64,000 nucleotides of DNA from Tolypothrix sp. PCC 7712 (lineage in GTDB: Bacteria > Cyanobacteriota > Cyanobacteriia > Cyanobacteriales > Nostocaceae), in the NCBI RefSeq assembly GCF_025860405.1, contig NZ_CP063787.1, forward strand, positions 62,001-126,000, given 5' to 3'. The translations under genes and the position numbers were made by a program. The first letter of the stretch is position 1; each line of letters opens with the position of its first letter. The notes under the pieces were generated by a model. The model made no database searches. It was not told where the DNA came from and worked only from the letters and a program-made list of their open reading frames with translations. This document shows, one piece after another, positions 16,621 through 24,931 of this stretch.

Positions 16621-19338
16621 ATGAACGAATTCGAGTTTGAAGATTGGTGTAGGCAACAGCAACTAGCAACCAACACCATTGATTTGATTACACAAATCAG
16701 GAAATCCCCACCCTCACGTCGGGTACAAGGACGAACCAAGAACGTTTGTGGCGTGTACCCTAGTTCTAAAATGGGGGTCACAATTCAATTCGAGAGCCAT
16801 ACAGTGGAATTGTGGGCGATTTACTTGATGGAACACGACCCCAAAGTTTTAGAGTTCTACGACCAGCCCCCACCATTCAAAATCCAGTATAAAAATCAAG
16901 CAGGGCGTAATATAGGTCACTATCATACCCCTGACTTTTTTGTATTACGTCATGATGGTGCTTGCTGGGAAGAGTGGAAAACAGTTAAGGAACTAGAGTT
17001 CTTAGCACAAAAATATCCTGGGCGTTATCAAAAAACAGCATCCGGTCATTGGCGTTGCCCACCAGGAGAAGCACACGCATCACAATTTGGTCTAAAATAC
17101 TGCGTTCGTACTGATGCCGAATTGAATCCCGTCTTTACCCAGAACTTGATGTTTTTGTCAGATTACCTGGGATTTAAATCAAATTTGACAACAGATGTAC
17201 ACTCGACAGTTCTGGCTTACCTGGAAGCAAATCCAGGAATAACGATTGCGGCATTGCTACAAGAATTAAATGATGTATGTGCCAATGACATATACATCAT
17301 GATTGCAACTGAGCTTTTGTACGTGGATTTGTCTGCTGTCCCCTTAGTTGAACATTACAGGACACGATTATGGGTAAGTCAACAAAATCATGACGCTTAT
17401 ACACACGCATCTGTTGTAGGAGTAACTACAAAGAATACTCCCAGTAGTCCCACAACACTGCTACCTAACACAGCCCTTGAGTGGGATTCGGCGCTATGGA
17501 CTTTAGTTAACTATGGCGAGACCACAACCACGCTATTACCAGAGTCAGGCTTCCCAATACAGTTGCCCACAGCATTTTTTCTCCAGTTATTCGACAGTGG
17601 CACCATTAAAATCCACAACGGAGTTACAGATGTAACAAGAAATGAAACTGTACGGACTTTAATGGAGGCCGCTTCTCCATCTCACTTAAAAGAAGCGAAT
17701 CGAAAATTTAATATAGTACAAGCATATTTCCAACGCCATACAGATATCTATCAAGACATCAACCCACGTACCTTGCGTAGATGGGTACAACAGTTCCGTG
17801 AAGCAGAAGCAAGTTTAGGTTGCGGTTATGTCGGGTTGCTACCACGCACACATCAGCAAGGGAATCGTCAACCAAAATCGCCAACAGATTCAAGTGAATT
17901 ATTAGATAAATTTATTAAGGAGCATTTTGAAACACCAAGACAAGCGACAGGCGCTTCAGTATATCGGGCGTATGTCAGAGCCTGTACAGCATTAAATATA
18001 CAACCCCTTAGTAACCGCACCTTCTACCAGCGTTTAAAAAAACGCCCAACCCATGAGCAGACATTAAAGCGTCAGGGAGCAAAAGCCGCATACGCAACAG
18101 AGCCTTTTGTCTGGGAACTAGCTTTAAATACACGTCCTCACGGAAACCGTCCACTGGAGATAGTCCATATCGACCATACCGAACTCGATATTGAATTACG
18201 CTCACAAGCTACAGGTCGGTTACTGGGACGACCTTGGCTAACATTACTGACCGATGCTTATTCTCGGCGAATATTGGCAGTTTATCTGACTTTTGATGCA
18301 CCTTCTTACAGGTCTTGCATGATGGGGCTACGTATTTTAGTCCAGCGCCAAGGTCGTTTTCCCTCAACATTAGTTGTAGATGGTGGCAAAGAATTCCACA
18401 GTATATACTTTGACACCTTGCTAGCACGCTACCACTGCACCAAGAAAACACGACCTGGTGGTAAACCCCGCTTTGGGTCGGTAATTGAACGATTATTTGG
18501 GACGACAAATACTGAGTTTATCTATAACCTATTAGGTAATACTCAAGCAAGTAAACAGCCGCGTCAACTCACCAAAACTGTTGACCCAAAACAGTTAGCT
18601 GTTTGGAATTTGGGAGATTTATATACTTACCTGACCCAGTGGGCTTACTCGATTTACGACTCAAATTATCATGACTCATTAGGTGCGTCTCCAGGCGTTG
18701 TTTATACCGAAGGGTTGTCAATCGCCGGAGAACGCTTACACCGAAGTATTGCTTATAACGAAGAGTTCCTCATGGCAACACGTCCTTCCACGCCCAAAGG
18801 TCAGGCGAAAGTTCAGCCGGGACAAGGGATTAAAGTCAATTATCTCTACTATTGGAGTGATGCTTTCCGCAATCCCAATGTAGAAAAAACATTAGTACCA
18901 GTACGCTACGATCCTTTTGATATGGGAGTTGCTTACGCCTATGTTGATGGGCGCTGGGTGAGATGTATCTCTCAGTATTACAGTACTTTCGTGGGACGCA
19001 CTGAAAAAGAAGTGTTGTTAGCGGCACAAGAAATTAGGCAATTGAACAAACGTAGCGCCACGGCGACGAATTTGAATGCCAAACATTTAGCTGACTTCAT
19101 TGCCAATGTCCAAGAACATGAAGCCTTGTTGCTGCAAAGATTGCGTGATTTGGAAAGTAAACGCTTACTAGACAATTTAACGTCTAGTAATTCTTCTGTT
19201 CCATCAGTAAACCAAGTTCATTCAACATTTGCTGTATTGGCACAACAGAGTGAAGATGTTGCATCGCAGCACGTACCATCTCGAAACGTTGAACCGTTGG
19301 ATCTAAGTTCACTGCCAATATTAGCGGAATACAAATAG
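16621..19338 (+). CDS. TnsA-TnsB fusion transposase, right copy
   Basis: Same 905-residue protein as at 1444-4161, and all residues agree. TnsA-like endonuclease residues are Glu58/Glu63, Asp105 and Glu118-x-Lys120. DDE residues are Asp518, Asp587 and Glu623. With both activities in one chain, strand cleavage at both 5' and 3' ends would be coupled, giving cut-and-paste transposition. The ATG at 16621 follows a GGAGGTG ribosome site; a TTG 13 codons upstream also keeps the frame. tnsC starts on the base after the stop codon. Fused TnsAB proteins are known from some Tn7-like and CRISPR-associated transposons, but no Cas genes are present here. Confidence 0.88.
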   Translation: MNEFEFEDWCRQQQLATNTIDLITQIRKSPPSRRVQGRTKNVCGVYPSSKMGVTIQFESHTVELWAIYLMEHDPKVLEFYDQPPPFKIQYKNQAGRNIGHYHTPDFFVLRHDGACWEEWKTVKELEFLAQKYPGRYQKTASGHWRCPPGEAHASQFGLKYCVRTDAELNPVFTQNLMFLSDYLGFKSNLTTDVHSTVLAYLEANPGITIAALLQELNDVCANDIYIMIATELLYVDLSAVPLVEHYRTRLWVSQQNHDAYTHASVVGVTTKNTPSSPTTLLPNTALEWDSALWTLVNYGETTTTLLPESGFPIQLPTAFFLQLFDSGTIKIHNGVTDVTRNETVRTLMEAASPSHLKEANRKFNIVQAYFQRHTDIYQDINPRTLRRWVQQFREAEASLGCGYVGLLPRTHQQGNRQPKSPTDSSELLDKFIKEHFETPRQATGASVYRAYVRACTALNIQPLSNRTFYQRLKKRPTHEQTLKRQGAKAAYATEPFVWELALNTRPHGNRPLEIVHIDHTELDIELRSQATGRLLGRPWLTLLTDAYSRRILAVYLTFDAPSYRSCMMGLRILVQRQGRFPSTLVVDGGKEFHSIYFDTLLARYHCTKKTRPGGKPRFGSVIERLFGTTNTEFIYNLLGNTQASKQPRQLTKTVDPKQLAVWNLGDLYTYLTQWAYSIYDSNYHDSLGASPGVVYTEGLSIAGERLHRSIAYNEEFLMATRPSTPKGQAKVQPGQGIKVNYLYYWSDAFRNPNVEKTLVPVRYDPFDMGVAYAYVDGRWVRCISQYYSTFVGRTEKEVLLAAQEIRQLNKRSATATNLNAKHLADFIANVQEHEALLLQRLRDLESKRLLDNLTSSNSSVPSVNQVHSTFAVLAQQSEDVASQHVPSRNVEPLDLSSLPILAEYK

Positions 19339-20805
19339 ATGGATTTAAACAGGAACAGGAGCGATGACATAAACTTACTTACTCAATTTAAGGAGTATGC
19401 AGTTTTACATCCACAGTTAGCACGGGTAGATATGCTGCTCATGCGTGCGATTCGAGAACCTGCCGGATTTGCTCATGTGTTGGTGTATGGGCCAAGCGGT
19501 GTGGGCAAGACGACGATGATACGGCAAATTGCCCGACGTTTAAATGCGCCTCAAACTGAGGATTATGTATCAAATGACTCAAGCTACCGCAACGGTTATG
19601 TACCTCAATTACCTCTGTTACTGATAGAGACACGTCCACCTGACAGTGGGGTGTTTAATCGAACTGACTATTACCGGACTGCGCTGAAGCTTTTGAATGA
19701 GCCATTCTACGAGCGTCGTAGCATTGTAGACATTGATACGTCGGAGGCATGGGAGAAAAAAGGGCGTGGACGTACTAGCAAAACTTCCCAGTTTAATGAT
19801 TCTCCAGAACTGCGCCACGCATTAGAAGAAGCGATAACCAAACGTGGTGTACGTGCGGTTATCCTGGATGAAGCGCAACATTTAATGAAGATTGGGACTG
19901 GAAGTAATGCTGGCAAGCTTTTAGACCAGTTGGATTGGATTAAATCCATGACGAATGTTACGGGTGTTTTACACATCCTGATTGGTACTTACGAACTGTT
20001 AAATTTCCGCAATTTAAGTGGTCAAGCATCCCGGCGCGGTCTGGATATCCACTTTCCGCGCTATTTGTACCAAAATGAACAAGACCGTTTGGATTTTCAA
20101 GCAGCGTTATTGGCACTCCTCAAGCAAGTACCTCTTGATACTAATATTCCTGAATTAATGCAGCATTGGCTTTACTTCTATGAACATTCTATTGGCTGTC
20201 TTGGAGTCCTAAAAGACTGGCTCATCAGAACTGTGGCGGCGGCATTAGATGATGGAAATAAAGCTTTAACTTTAAAACAATTACACGAACATACCCTAAC
20301 GCTAGCGCAGTGCGAACGTATGGCAATAGAAGCGACTGAAGGCGAAGAAAAACTGAGCTATATGGAGAGCCGCCGCGAACACTTATGGCATTTGCTACAA
20401 ATAGGAATGGGTTCAACGGATGTACCGACTAGTGCAGTCCCTCCTGAAACTCCGTTGGTCGGTAGTGAAATCACTTCATCGAAAACAGAGTCACCACCTA
20501 AAACTACATCGACTCGGAAAAAGCCAAACGTACCTGCACCACAAGAATTTACGACCACAACAGCAAACGAGATCCCCGTAGAGCCAGCCTTGAAGAAAAA
20601 GCAGACTCGTAAGAAAACTACATCTACTCAAACGCTTGAAATTACTGAAACGCCACTTAGTAATCCTAGTACTGACCTTCAGGCGATAACCCAGGACACG
20701 CAACAGCAAACAGATAAGAGTCCCCAGAAAAAGTCAGGCACACGGGTTGGACAACGCAAACCCAAGCGAGACACTGTTGGGCATGAATCGCCGTCAACAA
20801 CATAA
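19339..20805 (+). CDS. tnsC: TnsC/TniB-like AAA+ transposition ATPase, right copy
   Basis: A 488-residue AAA+ ATPase that should activate TnsAB and pass on target information. Walker A GPSGVGKTTM at residues 51-60, Walker B VILDEAQ at 174-180, and a sensor-like HILIGTYELLNF. After about residue 370 the protein becomes a low-complexity Thr/Ser/Lys/Pro-rich tail of more than 100 residues, unusual for TnsC, which may be a flexible partner- or DNA-binding region. It starts directly after the tnsAB stop, so translation is probably coupled. No TniQ/TnsD partner gene follows. Confidence 0.87.
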   Translation: MDLNRNRSDDINLLTQFKEYAVLHPQLARVDMLLMRAIREPAGFAHVLVYGPSGVGKTTMIRQIARRLNAPQTEDYVSNDSSYRNGYVPQLPLLLIETRPPDSGVFNRTDYYRTALKLLNEPFYERRSIVDIDTSEAWEKKGRGRTSKTSQFNDSPELRHALEEAITKRGVRAVILDEAQHLMKIGTGSNAGKLLDQLDWIKSMTNVTGVLHILIGTYELLNFRNLSGQASRRGLDIHFPRYLYQNEQDRLDFQAALLALLKQVPLDTNIPELMQHWLYFYEHSIGCLGVLKDWLIRTVAAALDDGNKALTLKQLHEHTLTLAQCERMAIEATEGEEKLSYMESRREHLWHLLQIGMGSTDVPTSAVPPETPLVGSEITSSKTESPPKTTSTRKKPNVPAPQEFTTTTANEIPVEPALKKKQTRKKTTSTQTLEITETPLSNPSTDLQAITQDTQQQTDKSPQKKSGTRVGQRKPKRDTVGHESPSTT

Positions 20806-20825
20806 TAATGATAATCATTGGGTGG

Positions 20826-20856
20826 GGGAAGAAGCTGCCGACGGCAGCTTCTTCCC
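20826..20856. terminator. Strong hairpin after tnsC
   Basis: Perfect 15-base stem GGGAAGAAGCTGCCG with a one-base centre, followed by a T-rich stretch (ATTCTCTTTATT). Placed 20 bases after the tnsC stop, it fits a rho-independent terminator. Confidence 0.65.
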
Positions 20857-20871
20857 ATTCTCTTTATTAAT

Positions 20872-20904
20872 GAGACAGGGTTGAGCTTTGCTCAACCCTG
20901 TCTC
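20872..20904. repeat. Second perfect hairpin in the tnsC-CHAT gap
   Basis: Fifteen-base stem (GAGACAGGGTTGAGC and its complement) with a TTT loop, followed by CCCCCC rather than a U-tract, so it is not a standard plus-strand terminator. With the hairpin at 20826 it is flanked by loosely inverted AATGATAATC and GATTATCATT motifs (about 20807 and 20918). This could be the distal transposon end or a structured leader of the CHAT gene. Confidence 0.45.
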
Positions 20905-20968
20905 CCCCCAACTATACGATTATCATTCTTACAACTCACAACTAAATTATGAAGTATATCTTGTCCTA

Positions 20969-23900
20969 ATGAGTTTTGAAGCATTTCGTGACCCTTTGGC
21001 AAAAATATCGTTCAAATCACACTTATTCAGCAAAAAACAGTCTGTTCCGCCGGGTCAACCGTTTTTTGTCAAGGAACAACCGCGTCAATTCCTTGCGGAT
21101 ACGGAATATGAATTGTTATTTTTTCAGTTGTTAACTGGGGTCAACGACGAAAATTGGAGTCGCGGACGGGTAAAGGGTTTTTTAGATGGAAAAAATATTG
21201 CTGAAGCTGATTTAGTGCAATGGTTGCGGCGTTTTGGCGAGAATTTGCTAGCTAGTGATGGGGAAAATAGGGAGTTGGCAACGCGGATGGTACGGTTGGG
21301 TGAGGTTGGTTGTGGGGTGTTGGGTGAGGTTGCTGGGGAGATTGGGAGGGAATTTTTGTGGGAGGAAGAGGACACTGGAGAGGAAGAAAAAAGAGAAGCG
21401 GAAATTTGGTTTGAAAGGGGTCAGCAACAGTTTGATGCTGAAGATTTTGAAGGTAGTATCGCATCATTTGACCAAGCACTCAAATTTCAGCCTAATGACC
21501 CTGAAGCTTGGTATGGAAGAGGTATTGTGCTAGCTAGTTTGGAAAGATTTGAAGAAGCAATCATATCTTTTAACGAAGCAGTAGAATTGAAACCTGATTT
21601 CTATGAAGCTTGGCAAAACCGGGGTGCTGTGCTAGCTGATTTAAAACGGTTCTCTGAAGCTGTTACATCTTTTGACCAAGCTCTCAAAATAAAACCTGAT
21701 GACCATGAAGCTTGGCAAAATAGAGGTGCTGTACTAGCTGAGTTAAAACGGCTCCCTGAAGCTATTGTATCTTTTGACCAAGCTCTCAAAATAAAACCTG
21801 ATTCTGATTCTGCTTGGTATGTTCGAGGTTTGGTTTTACATACATTAGAACACAATGAAGAAGCGATCGCATCTTATGACAAAGCATTGCAAATTCAACC
21901 TGATAAATACGAGGTATGGTTTGAACGAGGGTTAACACTAAGTAAATTAGAACAAAATGAAGAAGCGATCGCGTCTTATGACAAAGCATTGCAAATTCAA
22001 CCTGATAAATACGAGGTATGGTTTAAACGAGGCTTGATACTAAGTAAATTAAAACGCAATGAAGAAGCAATCGCATCTTATGAGCAAGTAGTTAAAATTG
22101 AGCCTTATCATTATAATGCTTGGAACAACTGGGGTAATGCACTGCTAAATTTAGAACGATTTGAAGAAGCGATCGCATCTTACGACAAAGCACTGAAAAT
22201 TAAACTTGATTTTCATGAAGCTTGGAACAGCCGAGGTGTTGCATTAGCTAATTTAGATAGGTTTGAAGATGCGATCGCATCCTATGAACAAGCACTGGAA
22301 ATTAAACCGAATGATTATTGTCTAGCTTGGCTCAACCGGGGTAATGCGCTACGTAAATTGGGAGAGTTTGAACAAGCAATTAAATCATACGACCGAGCAC
22401 TAAAAATTAAACCCGATTTCGATGAAGTTTGGATTGGTAAAGGTGCTTTACTTTGTGATAAGTTTAATCAATATGAAGAAGCTATAGCTTGTTTTGACAA
22501 AGCACTCAATTTTAAACCTGATGAATATAGGGCTTGGCGTAATCGTGGTGTTGCTGCTGGAAAATCCATTAGTTTCAATCAATTTTTAGCTATTTACAAT
22601 GCTATTACAGAACAAAACTCAGACCTCAATAAACGCGATTATGAGGGAGAATTAGCAAGCTATCAAGAAGGTTTGAAATATTGCCAGCAAGACACTCATT
22701 CCGAAGGTTGGGGAATATTGCATCAAGCAATAGGTAATGCTCACTATTACCAAGGTGTGGGAGAACGTAATCATCGCCAATATTGGTTCCAAGCAGAATC
22801 TGAATATCACCAAGCCCTAATTACCCTCACAAAAGAAGCCTTCCCCGAATTACATTTAGACTTATTGCGAGGATTAATCCGCGTCTTATTTGGCTTAAAC
22901 AAAGACGAAGCAGCCAAAGAATATCGCAAACAAGCATTAGCAGTATTCGGAGAATTACTAAACTCCCCCAATAAATCTTCTTTCCAAAAACGCAAATTAG
23001 AAGCCCAATTTTCTGGTTTCTCCCAAATGCGGGTGGACGTTTTAATCGAAGATGGTGATTTTATCTCTGCTTTAGAAACTGCAGAAAGAAACAAAAATTT
23101 CTACCTCACCTGGATACTCGATGCTCGCAAAGAACAGATTCTTAGCCCCAGTTACAGCCAAATTCAAAAGTTAATAAATTCCCCAACTAATCGAAACACA
23201 GCTATCATCTACTGGCATATCAGCCCCTTTGCTATCACTACATTTATCATCAAACCTGATGCCGATAAACCCGTCGTTATCCCTACCCAAAAGCCAGAAA
23301 AATTAGAAGCTTGGCTCAAAAATTGGCATACACAATACGATAATCACCGAAAAGGAGTAAAACAGCAATCATCAAATCCAGATTGGCGAGATAATTTACC
23401 GCAATTGCTGATAAAACTCGGCGAAATACTCAACATTTCCGCGATTATCAAACCCATCCAGAACCAAAACACTCAAATCCAAAATCTTATATTAATTCCA
23501 CACCGCGATTTACACCGTTTTCCCCTCCATGCCCTATTTCCAGATGAATTTACCACCACCTACTTACCCAGTGCCCAAATTGGCATAAGTTTGCAGCAAA
23601 AACAACCAATTTCAGTCCCAACCAGCCTTTTAAGCGTAGAAGCACCCAATAGCAAAGATTCAGATGATAAGCCATTTGAAGAACTACCCAACGCAGAAAT
23701 TGAATCTGTAACCATCTGTGCAATGTTCGCCAATCCCCAGCGAATACCTGGAAGTACAGCCAGCAAGGAAAATATCAAAACAGCCCTAGCAAATAACCAC
23801 CAAATATTTCACTTTACCGGACACGCAACCTACAATTACCAAAGACCAAAGCTATCTTGCCTTGCCTTAAGCGGTACGGATAGATTCACCCTAGAAGACA

Positions 23901-24364
23901 TTACCCAATTATCCCTGGAAAACTACCATCTCGTCAGCCTTTCCGCTTGCGAAACCGCCATTACAGGTAATCAAACCATTGATAATGAGTACGTGGGATT
24001 AGTCAGTGGCTTCCTCACTCAAGGCGTAACAAATGTTCTCAGCACCCTCTGGACAGTCGAATCTTTATCCAGCGCTTTATTCATGATTGAATTTTACCGT
24101 CAACCCAACTGGAATACTGCCCCAGCAGTTGCACTCAAACGCACCCAGATGTGGTTACGTAACTTAACATATCGTGAACTGATAAATTGGTACAAACAAC
24201 GTGCTGAGGAGATAACAGAAAAAGATTCGATTTGCGCGGAAGATTTGCTAGACGAAGCCGCTATCATCGAAAATGACCCCGCTAAAATAAATACAACCAT
24301 ACCTCCCTATGCCCATCCCTATTATTGGGCAAGTTTCACCATTACTGGCAAAATTAACTCTTAA
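20969..24364 (+). CDS. TPR-CHAT caspase-like protease
   Basis: Large predicted protease of 1131 residues from the ATG at 20969; frames opening further upstream at a TTG lie in the hairpin region. The N-terminus (about 1-150) is a conserved-looking domain beginning FRDPLAKISF. It is followed by about a dozen TPR units (about 155-580) and a C-terminal CHAT domain with His in FTGHATY (codon 23822-23824) and Cys in SACETAITG (codon 23948-23950). CHAT peptidases are activated by sensor domains and cut partner proteins in bacterial conflict systems. The three genes downstream, two of them small and one membrane-bound, are natural candidate partners. The TPR paralogue at 4698 lacks the N-terminal domain. 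Confidence 0.85.
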   Translation: MSFEAFRDPLAKISFKSHLFSKKQSVPPGQPFFVKEQPRQFLADTEYELLFFQLLTGVNDENWSRGRVKGFLDGKNIAEADLVQWLRRFGENLLASDGENRELATRMVRLGEVGCGVLGEVAGEIGREFLWEEEDTGEEEKREAEIWFERGQQQFDAEDFEGSIASFDQALKFQPNDPEAWYGRGIVLASLERFEEAIISFNEAVELKPDFYEAWQNRGAVLADLKRFSEAVTSFDQALKIKPDDHEAWQNRGAVLAELKRLPEAIVSFDQALKIKPDSDSAWYVRGLVLHTLEHNEEAIASYDKALQIQPDKYEVWFERGLTLSKLEQNEEAIASYDKALQIQPDKYEVWFKRGLILSKLKRNEEAIASYEQVVKIEPYHYNAWNNWGNALLNLERFEEAIASYDKALKIKLDFHEAWNSRGVALANLDRFEDAIASYEQALEIKPNDYCLAWLNRGNALRKLGEFEQAIKSYDRALKIKPDFDEVWIGKGALLCDKFNQYEEAIACFDKALNFKPDEYRAWRNRGVAAGKSISFNQFLAIYNAITEQNSDLNKRDYEGELASYQEGLKYCQQDTHSEGWGILHQAIGNAHYYQGVGERNHRQYWFQAESEYHQALITLTKEAFPELHLDLLRGLIRVLFGLNKDEAAKEYRKQALAVFGELLNSPNKSSFQKRKLEAQFSGFSQMRVDVLIEDGDFISALETAERNKNFYLTWILDARKEQILSPSYSQIQKLINSPTNRNTAIIYWHISPFAITTFIIKPDADKPVVIPTQKPEKLEAWLKNWHTQYDNHRKGVKQQSSNPDWRDNLPQLLIKLGEILNISAIIKPIQNQNTQIQNLILIPHRDLHRFPLHALFPDEFTTTYLPSAQIGISLQQKQPISVPTSLLSVEAPNSKDSDDKPFEELPNAEIESVTICAMFANPQRIPGSTASKENIKTALANNHQIFHFTGHATYNYQRPKLSCLALSGTDRFTLEDITQLSLENYHLVSLSACETAITGNQTIDNEYVGLVSGFLTQGVTNVLSTLWTVESLSSALFMIEFYRQPNWNTAPAVALKRTQMWLRNLTYRELINWYKQRAEEITEKDSICAEDLLDEAAIIENDPAKINTTIPPYAHPYYWASFTITGKINS

Positions 24365-24376
24365 ACTCATACAGCT

Positions 24377-24763
24377 ATGCAAGCAACATATAATATCCGC
24401 AAAGAAGCTTTCTTAAATGCAGTCAACCAATTTGATGTATCAACACTACCACTGGAACTACAACAGGAAATAAATATATTGTGTAACGCTTTGAAAGAGC
24501 AAGCCACAGAAGATAGAATTAAGCAGCTTAATAGCTTAGTCGAAAAATGCGAACCACTCAAACGACTTTATGATATTCAAAGGCGAAACTTGAAGAAGCA
24601 AGAAAGTGAACAAGAACGCAGTAAAGGCTTTTCTGTAACAAACGATAATCCCAAACCAGAACAACTAGGTTCCACAAATACCAACCCTCCTACCCCACCA
24701 TCCGATAATTCAAATTCCCAATCTTCTCCATCCACTCAATCAACAAATAAAGGTAGTAAATAG
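24377..24763 (+). CDS. Small CHAT-associated protein with helical head and GFSV...NPPTP tail
   Basis: A 128-residue protein of unknown family starting 12 bases after the CHAT gene. Residues about 5-75 are helical and charged. The rest is disordered and rich in Pro, Ser and Asn. Around residue 81 a segment beginning KGFSVTNDNPKP and ending TNTNPPTP is matched by the next small gene (24766). A shared peptide beside a caspase-like protease suggests a cleavage or docking site, which is inference. It is likely co-transcribed with the CHAT gene. Confidence 0.7.
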   Translation: MQATYNIRKEAFLNAVNQFDVSTLPLELQQEINILCNALKEQATEDRIKQLNSLVEKCEPLKRLYDIQRRNLKKQESEQERSKGFSVTNDNPKPEQLGSTNTNPPTPPSDNSNSQSSPSTQSTNKGSK

Positions 24764-24765
24764 TC

Positions 24766-24906
24766 ATGAGTCACAAACAACCGAAGGAACAAAAAAGAGG
24801 CTTTTCCGTGAGCGGAGATAAACCAAAATCTCAAGATTTAAAACCTACCAATGTCAATCCTCCAACCCCAAAAAAGCTACCAAATCAGAATCATAAAAAA
24901 TATTAA
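24766..24906 (+). CDS. 46-residue protein sharing the GFSV...NPPTP motif
   Basis: Small ORF starting at ATG 24766, two bases after the preceding stop. After ten residues it reads RGFSVSGDKPKS, then TNVNPPTPKK, and ends shortly after with a basic tail. It aligns with the tail of the 128-residue protein upstream: GFSV, Asp-x-Pro-Lys, Thr-Asn-x-Asn-Pro-Pro-Thr-Pro are all kept at the same spacing. The coupling to its neighbour and the conserved motif argue that it is translated. It has no recognisable fold and looks disordered. Confidence 0.65.
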   Translation: MSHKQPKEQKRGFSVSGDKPKSQDLKPTNVNPPTPKKLPNQNHKKY

Positions 24907-24931
24907 ATACTGATTAGCAAATAATGACTTC

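Larger units (their letters stand above)
16271..20805 (+). mobile_element. Tn7-like TnsAB-TnsC element, right copy
   Basis: Complete tnsAB and tnsC with the transposase-proximal end at 16271 (TGTGCTTTTACC...). Sequence matching the left copy begins at 16270 and continues at least to 20781, where the other copy leaves the window. The distal end is not defined. No convincing inverted partner of the 16271 terminus was found just after tnsC, so the element may end in the hairpin region at 20806-20940 or further on, with the CHAT module as cargo. No tniQ/tnsD or cas gene was seen. Confidence 0.8.

Noticed and set aside
21018..21026. CACA followed by CTTAT, which equals the five bases flanking the left element at 4512-4516 (read on the minus strand), as a possible transposon end and target duplication
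   Set aside because: It lies in the N-terminal coding region of the CHAT gene, no inverted end motifs precede it, and a five-base match within a few hundred bases is likely by chance.
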